Position numbers and translations under genes: made by a program | Part shown: one piece after another, positions 57,974 through 64,000 of the stretch | Layout of the letters: each line of letters begins with the position of its first letter | How positions within the stretch are numbered: position 1 is the first letter of the stretch | From: Steinernema hermaphroditum | Lineage: Eukaryota > Nematoda > Chromadorea > Rhabditida > Steinernematidae | Length of the DNA stretch: 64,000 nt | Assembly (NCBI GenBank): GCA_030435675.1 | Contig: CM059625.1 | Coordinates: forward strand, 4,340,001-4,404,000 | Reading direction: 5' to 3' | Notes under the pieces: generated by a model | Database searches by the model: none | What the model saw: the letters and a program-made list of their open reading frames with translations, nothing else | What the model was told of the DNA's origin: nothing

Positions 57974-59104
57974 CGCAGACAGGCCCTGAAAACAGTTTAC
58001 CTGATTGGAATGGTGAAGAGCACTAAACACTGAACCGCTCAACAAGAATGACAACTTCCGAATGAGGCAGAGAGCGGCCGTGAAACAATTCATCCGCTGA
58101 GTTATGCTCGGAAATTAGTCACCGTGGTGGTGATATCGAGGGGTGACCGATTGACTCACACAGTTACCCACCGACTAATTTATGCACAATTTTGAAATCT
58201 CAGCCGTCGGAAAACAATACGGTATCGCTAAAAGGTGTTAAGTCCTCCTAGGATGCAGCACCAACCGGGCGGTTAGAAGATCGGTTGCTGCAGATCAGGC
58301 TACATGTTAAGGGTTATTTCGGGGGGTAGGCCAGCAATTGGTGGAGATCGGTCTCGCAAGGAAAACCCTCAACGTCGTCCACGCCGATTGGGTTGAAAAT
58401 TTCTGGAGACCGGCTTAGTGCCACTGTCTTTTCTCCGCGAAAACTCAATGCCGGTTCGAATCCAGCACCTTAATCTTTTTTGCTTTATTTGCTCATGGTT
58501 TCCTACACACTGTAGAGTCTTTCCCATAGCCCACAGCATGAATGTGCGATATTTACCATTACCATGACACTGGAAGAAATATGCGGAACATTCGTAGAGT
58601 TGGTATCCCATTGTTGGAACCTCCATAGAAGGACCTGATAGTGGAGCTTTGGCTGGCAAAACCCACTGGCCCTGAGACAAGCGAAGAAGCACTGTTTATC
58701 AACCGATTTGCGCGCTGTCACTTCTACATGTCCACAGTTTTTCAGCCCAACCGGTGTATTCGACTTTGAGCGGTCGAAAAGATCCACACACCCATTTCCA
58801 AGTCAATCGTTGCGCTGTGCGACAGCACTCTGCTGCGTAGGTCAGAATGATCCTGAACCAGCTTTTAAAATGGAGATACTGTAACCTAGCTCTGTTTCAG
58901 GGTCATCGGGTGGAAAAATACGCAACCAGAGGGTAATTAATGAGTACAACTGGACCTTAAACATCGCTAATCGGCAGCGTCAAAACTAGATTTTAAGTGA
59001 GGACATTGCGCATGGTATCAAAGTTTTCCGAAGGTATCTATTACGCCAAACACTTAGCAGAACAACGTAGAGTTTGATCATGTTTATTTATAGCTTAGGC
59101 TTCT
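57974..59104. other. Spacer with a tRNA-derived element
   Basis: At about 58410-58470 (plus) an A-box-like CGGCTTAGTGCC and a perfect B box GGTTCGAATCC are 35 nt apart, but the cloverleaf is broken. A minus frame around 58520-58690 (MEVPTMGYQLYECSAYFFQC) looks partly coding but has no partner exon. Minus-strand AATAAA at 59083-59088 belongs to the next gene. Confidence 0.4.
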
Positions 59105-59486
59105 TTAGTCGTTCATAGAAGCATCTTGCTCGCCATCCTCGAGTAATTGTTCCATATCTTCCCAAGAGACATCAACGAGCTGCTCTTCCTGGTGCGCCAT
59201 CTCTTCAAGAGCTAAAATGGGTAAGTTTTTTAAAGTATTTCTCGTGTGGCTGAAGTTGATACCTTGTCTGTCGGCATCAGATAAAAGCGTTTCATTCCCG
59301 TGCTGCAGAGCGTTAACTGTAAAGAGGTATTTTACCATTTTTTTCTACCAAAAGTTTCATACTACCTCCAGGTGCCGGGTCATCAAGAACTTCTTCGGCA
59401 TCAGCATGTGAACGAATTTCGCGACTACGTCGAATGAACTCACAAATCATCTCAATCAGCTCGACGCAGTGCTTACAGGCGTCCAT
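59105..59486 (-). CDS. Small-gene cluster member 7, acidic 93-aa protein
   Basis: Three exons: 59486..59366, 59316..59263 and 59211..59105; both introns phase 1 (49 and 51 nt) and the middle exon is exactly 18 codons. Start MDACKHCVELIEMICEF chosen as first ATG after a possible CCTTTGCAG acceptor; the frame is open upstream, so the start is not certain. The N-terminus holds three cysteines in a helix; the rest is acidic and helical, ending WEDMEQLLEDGEQDASM and then ND. AATAAA lies 17 nt past the stop. No known motif. Confidence 0.65.
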
Positions 59487-60881
59487 GTTTTTGCTATCTG
59501 CGCTCACGGTATTCTGATGCAGTTTACTTGAATGCAGGGTGACTGCAAAGGGGCGTTTCCCGGGGGTGGGATGACCGGTTTTTTGAGCGAAAAGGATGCT
59601 GTTCATGAAAAGGGAGTTGAGAAGCAGATCCTGAGTAATCTCTTGTATTATATGTAATCGAAAGCTCATATCCAAGAGGTAACAAGACAGATGTTCTGGA
59701 ACAAAATGTGTGTTGGTAGAGTTAGGTAAGCACATATAAACAAAATTACAAATGGAGGAGAAGTATGCGATAATGGTCAAATTGAATTGAATTGATATAT
59801 CATATTCCAAGCAAAAATAACTAGACGTAATTGATTTTATGGCCTACTTCTAGGGGTCAGTTCTAGGTCATAATGACTGACTACTCCACCCCTCGGGCGA
59901 AGACGGTCACCTACAGTATAAGTGCATTCGTTGCCACCACATGAACTAGTTATTGGTTTACCCGTTCCCATGGCGATTTTACCGTATGATATTTTCACTT
60001 TTTCCGTTTACGCCCACCTGTTTGTAATTTGTTTGTTCGAAGGAGTAACCTTCAAAGTACACATTTCTGTACACATTTCTTAAGTGAACAATTAACTACA
60101 AAGGTTTTCCCACTGATCGTTCAAGGTCGATTTGTGAGGATTCGGTGCTGAGATCTCATTTCCCCTGTTTTCCATTCCGCACACCACCCCCAATCGAGCC
60201 AAAATCATTATTTGTATGCATGCTATGGCCGATGTCCAGGAAAACTGGTTCCCTGCTCTTTTTTTCCCAGGCCACTATATTGCAAATTGTTTACGCAAAT
60301 CTTTCCGTGCAACTGGTCGACAAGTGCATGTCTATACTATGGTGAAGCAGGTTTCCGCGCGTTCCCATGGACCTCTCTCCAGTGAGCTTCGCCAACCGTC
60401 TCCGCTAATTGCACAACAAAGGCAAGACGGCAGAACGCCCTGCAAGGTTTTCCAAATGGAGTCATGGGAAACTTTGATAGGAAAGATGCTTACAAGAACT
60501 CAAGTCCGAAGAATAGGCTGGAAGGAAGGTGCTGGTCCTCAAAGCCAACATGTAGAGAAGGAGGTAGTGAACTGCGTAACTGAACGGGATCTCACTAAGT
60601 GATGCCGATGCGTCAGAAAACGAGTCCATACTCGAGACCCGGACTCGTTTGAGGATTCTAAACGCGTCCGGTCTCGGGCTTCAGACACGATAGGCATTAC
60701 TATTCACATTGCATGAACTACTCAACAAATCTGGGCAACCGAGTCATTTTCTTGGTGGACGACAAAGATAAGGCATTGTTTACTTGCTGTTGTTAAACAG
60801 ATCCGATACCTGAACACCGCAAAATCAGATTTATTCCACAAGAAATTCATATACGAATGACACGTTGGTTACATAATTAAA
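59487..60881. other. Spacer; one doubtful plus-strand frame
   Basis: A plus frame at 60216-60602 (128 codons) starts MADVQENWFPALFF in its first half, but its second half reads like non-coding DNA. CGAGACCCGGAC near 60636 and GTCCGGTCTCGG near 60667 form an imperfect inverted repeat. AATAAA at 60830-60835 (minus) ends the next gene. Confidence 0.35.
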
Positions 60882-61445
60882 TTAAAGATAGTAGCGGCGG
60901 CAGGGGCAGCAGCAAATGAAGGCGATGCACACCCAGCAGTACTCGAGGCAGGTGAAGCCGTGGAATGCTCCTGCGAGAGGGTTTGGCTCGTGGTAGTGGG
61001 TGTGCGAGAACTGAGGACCATGGGCAGCATCAATGGCGTCCCCATCGGAATTGGCAATCAGCGCGCCGGGGGCTAAAGGATAACGACCTCTTAATATCAG
61101 AAACAAGTGACTTTTTACCGTTAGTAGCGCCCTGAGTGTCCACACCCGGATTGATCATCCCGTCGGAATCCTGTTTAGCAGAAGCATCGCAGTTGTTCAA
61201 CGAGTTCTCATGGTCATGATCAGCAGATGTCGGGTTGCGTTTGATGGTTCCAGTAGCAGTGGCAGACTCTATATTCATGGAGGTTTCACATGAGTAGGAA
61301 ATGATTATTTACCGTTAGCAACGTCCTGATTCTTCAAAGCAGAGAAGACAACCTCCATTGAATTGATCTTCACACTGGGATCCTGTTCAGTAGGCTCATC
61401 GAAGGCCTTCTTGAAGGAAGCGTCGAGGTTGGACTCCGAGGACAT
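60882..61445 (-). CDS. Small-gene cluster member 8, 157 aa with CYSTM-like C-terminus
   Basis: Three exons: 61445..61313, 61268..61119 and 61072..60882; both introns phase 1 (44 and 46 nt), the middle exon exactly 50 codons. The ATG follows ATTTTCAG by one base. Exons 1 and 2 both end in a similar string (QDVAN and QGATN before the split G codon), suggesting exon duplication. The polar body is followed by a His-rich piece (FSHTHYHEPNP) and a cysteine-rich hydrophobic end, CLEYCWVCIAFICCCPCRR. That end resembles in style the cysteine-rich membrane modules described in other eukaryotes, though homology is not established. Likely anchored to a membrane by this tail. AATAAA 46 nt downstream. Confidence 0.75.
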
Positions 61446-62202
61446 TCTGAAAATAGAAGAAGAGAGGAGAGGGTAGAGGGCCGACCGCGTCGCCAGGTTG
61501 GAAGTACTGAGTGAATGAGAGATTTTCCTGGGACAGCGGCCGCGACGCACTGATCACTCAGGCAGTGAGTCAGTTCCCATATCAGTCATCGTCCGGTGGA
61601 GAGAACGGTGAGGTCAAACGAGTCATCGACGGATAAGTCATGCAACGGATATCGAAATTTTCTCTTCTGATTTTCATTTTGTACATCTACCAGAAAGGCA
61701 TTAAAATCTTAAAAACGGCATAGAATATTATACGCGGTTATGGGACAATTCAAGCCTAAGAAGAAAAAATAACTTGAGACCAAGGTGGTGGGCCAGGTTT
61801 AGGTACAAATTCTGGGCCAGATTACAGGCTAGATTGGAACAGATACAGAGATTGTAGCTGTTGGCGGCCAGCTCCCCTCCTGATCTCTCTCCATTTGCCC
61901 TGTGAGTCAATCGGAATAATCAGGCGCTTCCGTACGCAGAGGAACGCAGTGGCGCCAGATCAGTCGGCAGTGCATCACTCACAGTGGATACTGTAAATAT
62001 TGATTTTTGAATGCACAAAGTGCGTAAAACTTGGAAAGGACACCGCCAGTTTAAAATGTAGACACTTTAACAACAACATTCAATTTTATTCTTGCAAATT
62101 CTTATTTAACGGTGAAAAGCGATTACATCTATCCGGCAGGTTTTTGATTAAAAACAACGAACGGATCAACCTTGATTAGAAAATCGCGATGCTGGAGTGA
62201 CT
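61446..62202. other. Spacer
   Basis: No supported gene. Minus-strand AATAAA at 62085-62090 ends the next gene. Around 61550-61640 a few short acidic frames (for example DDSFDLTVLS) resemble exon pieces of the cluster but cannot be assembled. Confidence 0.35.
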
Positions 62203-62519
62203 TCAGGCTCTGCAGCAGCAGCAAGGAAGACAGAAGAGAGCGAAGCATGCCTTGAAGCTGAAACCCCGGACGGCATCTGTGGCACTCTCTGACACATCGG
62301 CGACAGGATTCTTCTTTTGCTCTGGATCTTTCGGCTCTGAATGTAGTTCAAATCCACTTATATGAAGCCAACTAACTATTTACCACCATTAGTTGTCTGG
62401 TCAGCCCCCTCTGCCATCAGGATTTCGTGTGCCTCATCGAAGTTTTTGAGTTCGGCGAAAAACAGCGCATCTGCTTTCCTGATGGCCGCTTCGTACTCAG
62501 CATCGGTGAAGTCCGACAT
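62203..62519 (-). CDS. Small-gene cluster member 9, 89 aa with Cys-rich C-terminus
   Basis: Two exons: 62519..62384 and 62336..62203, one 47-nt phase 1 intron. ATTTCAG lies seven nt before the ATG. Exon 1 (MSDFTDAEYEAAIRKADALF) parallels exon 1 of member 8 and ends in a similar string (DQTTNG). Exon 2 ends SFKACFALFCLPCCCCRA, the same kind of hydrophobic cysteine module as member 8. Probably membrane-apposed through acylated cysteines. It is the closest paralogue of member 8. Function unknown. Confidence 0.75.
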
Positions 62520-62975
62520 GATATTCTGAAATTGTGAAGTGTGAGAGAAGAAACAACGATGTTTCTGTTCAATCACAGAGAACAGATAAGGCCGGGTTCT
62601 CAGTTAGTCAAGGTACTGTCCACTGGATACTGGCAAAGGATCGCTGTCCTACCGAATGAGTCATTAGACAGGCATCCGCAAATGTTGAACTCAATTCTGT
62701 TCAAGGAACAAGTCTATGTCACCGCGTATGACACTTTTCCTGCTGAGGTATTTGCGCCGCGAGGGCGGTAACACAAGCACAAGGAGGACTGGAACCACAA
62801 CTACCTGAGCGGTTACTATCTAGAGGCATGTTTTCTTTTTTCTACCATTTATTGTTATAAATGTCGTTTTTAAAAACACCAACGAAAAGCAAATGACAGA
62901 ATACAATACAAGCGGTAAAGGCTATACAAGGTAAAACCAAATACGGTGGTGAAGAGTCCGTGACGAAAGCATCCG
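62520..62975. other. Spacer
   Basis: A plus frame at 62541-62771 is unsupported. AATAAA (minus) at 62848-62853 may end the gene at 62976-63472. Confidence 0.35.
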
Positions 62976-63472
62976 TCAGTCGTCTGTCTTCCGTCCGAAG
63001 CAGCACAGAAGACTACGGACCGCGCGGCTCATTCTGGCGCTCCTTGTCGTCGTAGTAGAAGTCGAGCTATCATTGCGCTCCTCGATTGGCTGATCCAAGT
63101 AGTATCCGTAGTCGTAATATTCCCCTGTGACTTGGTCTAATTCACATCTATTTACAAAGTATATTGAGGAACGATGGTACCGGGTAAGTCGTAGTGGTCA
63201 TTTGGCATTGCTGCTTCAGAATCTCCTTGCATATAATCTGTTTCCGTGGGCTCAGGATCGTTTGCGAGCTGTATCCCGGTGTAGAGGATGCAGGTAAAAG
63301 CTAGAAAGATCATGAAACAAAGTAAGGGGAACGGAGACTTAGTAGCAAAAACCGTGGGCGAAAATGCTAGAGGGCGGCGAGAAAGGCGCCCAGAGAAGAG
63401 GACGAAAGTCAACCGCGGCATGGTGGACCGCAACCGAAAACAAGGGACAGAATCGGTGGAACCGGGTGCCAT
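62976..63472 (-). CDS. Small-gene cluster member 10, 150-aa single-span membrane protein
   Basis: Two exons: 63472..63181 and 63136..62976, one 44-nt phase 1 intron (GTACCATC donor, GAATTAG acceptor). An in-frame ATG at 63421 is an equally good start. One strong hydrophobic segment (FPLLCFMIFLAFTCILYTGI), preceded by basic residues, predicts a signal-anchor. The following part is acidic and then Tyr-rich (GEYYDYGYYLDQP), with Thr/Ser repeats and a basic end containing LLCCFGRK. It differs from other members in having a real membrane span but shares the phase 1 intron and the paired cysteines near the end. Confidence 0.6.
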
Positions 63473-64000
63473 GGGAAGAGACAGTTTTTCTATGGGTGCA
63501 AATTAGGATTTCCAGCACCGAGTCACGAGGTCTGAAGTAAAAAAAACAACGGAACATCATGAACTCCGAATCCCATCGCAGTTCCTCAAAATGCTCCAGT
63601 TGTTAAGGTTGCCACTGTGCGATGAGCGTCTACTCCACTAGATTTTACAAGTTGTTCCCGAAAATTCAGATATTTATTGAGTAAAAAGAACCTGTTGCGA
63701 AGAGCAAAAGGACGCCTGCGCGATTTGCATAGAGTGTTATTCTTTTTTTTGTGTATGGCGCGACTGTGCACTGCGCATCGATTACCCAATTAAGCTCGCA
63801 ATGCTGAGGGCGCATGACCTTTGAATGTGTCGAACTTTCTGTAACCCCTTCAGTCTCTGTACACAACAGTGGAAGAACATACAAGTCCTTCCAACATACA
63901 ATGATTTTAACAATGTAGTTAACATGTTACTCAAAGAGATATTGGTAAAGGATAAAAAGGTGAGTGACAGGTGAGTGACATTAAGAGGAACATGAGGCAG
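63473..64000. other. Right edge, no gene supported
   Basis: Short overlapping minus frames (63586-63789, 63666-63884) have no splice or start context. The window ends in AT-rich DNA. Confidence 0.4.

Noticed and set aside
60216..60602. 128-codon plus frame
   Set aside because: Only the first third looks protein-like; no acceptor, donor or poly(A) signal supports it.
1..64000. CRISPR arrays, bacterial operons, prophage
   Set aside because: Introns, trans-splice acceptors and nematode gene families show a eukaryotic nuclear sequence; no regularly spaced repeat array is present.

Overview
The window looks like nuclear DNA of a free-living (rhabditid-type) nematode. The evidence is very short introns (mostly 41-60 nt) with GT...TTTTCAG borders, TTTTCAG-type acceptors immediately upstream of start codons (as expected for spliced-leader trans-splicing), AATAAA signals just downstream of stops, and two gene families diagnostic for nematodes: DEG-3/DES-2-type acetylcholine receptor subunits and an EFF-1/AFF-1-type cell fusogen. 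I cannot name the species. Most exon models below were assembled by hand from splice sites and reading phase; many exons are too short to appear as long open frames.

Layout. 0-12.6 kb: a truncated gene at the left edge, a pair of diverged paralogues on the minus strand (5.8-6.3 and 7.7-8.4 kb) flanking a plus-strand gene (6.7-7.6 kb), tandem tRNA-derived repeats (8.6-9.3 kb) and three small minus-strand genes, none of recognised function. 12.6-18.2 kb: mostly non-coding. 18.2-29.0 kb: two nicotinic receptor alpha-type subunit genes head to tail on the minus strand, a des-2-like gene followed by a deg-3-like gene. The spacing (AATAAA signal to next ATG about 230 nt) fits the operon known for these genes in C. 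elegans. 29-37 kb: repeat-rich DNA with gene remnants. 37-44.1 kb: a long gene-free stretch that probably holds regulatory DNA for the next gene. 44.2-46.3 kb: the fusogen gene (603 aa). 47.2-47.7 kb: a small secreted protein gene on the opposite strand. 48.1-48.65 kb: a gene or pseudogene with one in-frame stop. 49.4-50.2 kb: a five-exon gene of unknown function.

51.5-63.5 kb is the most unusual part: at least nine small genes (65-172 aa products) packed on the minus strand, none of recognised family. Several share a motif of the form F-F-E-L-D-x-x-G-D-P near an acidic C-terminus. Others end in a cysteine-rich hydrophobic module. Every intron I could place in this cluster is phase 1. I read it as a locally expanded, rapidly diverging lineage-specific family; its function is unknown.
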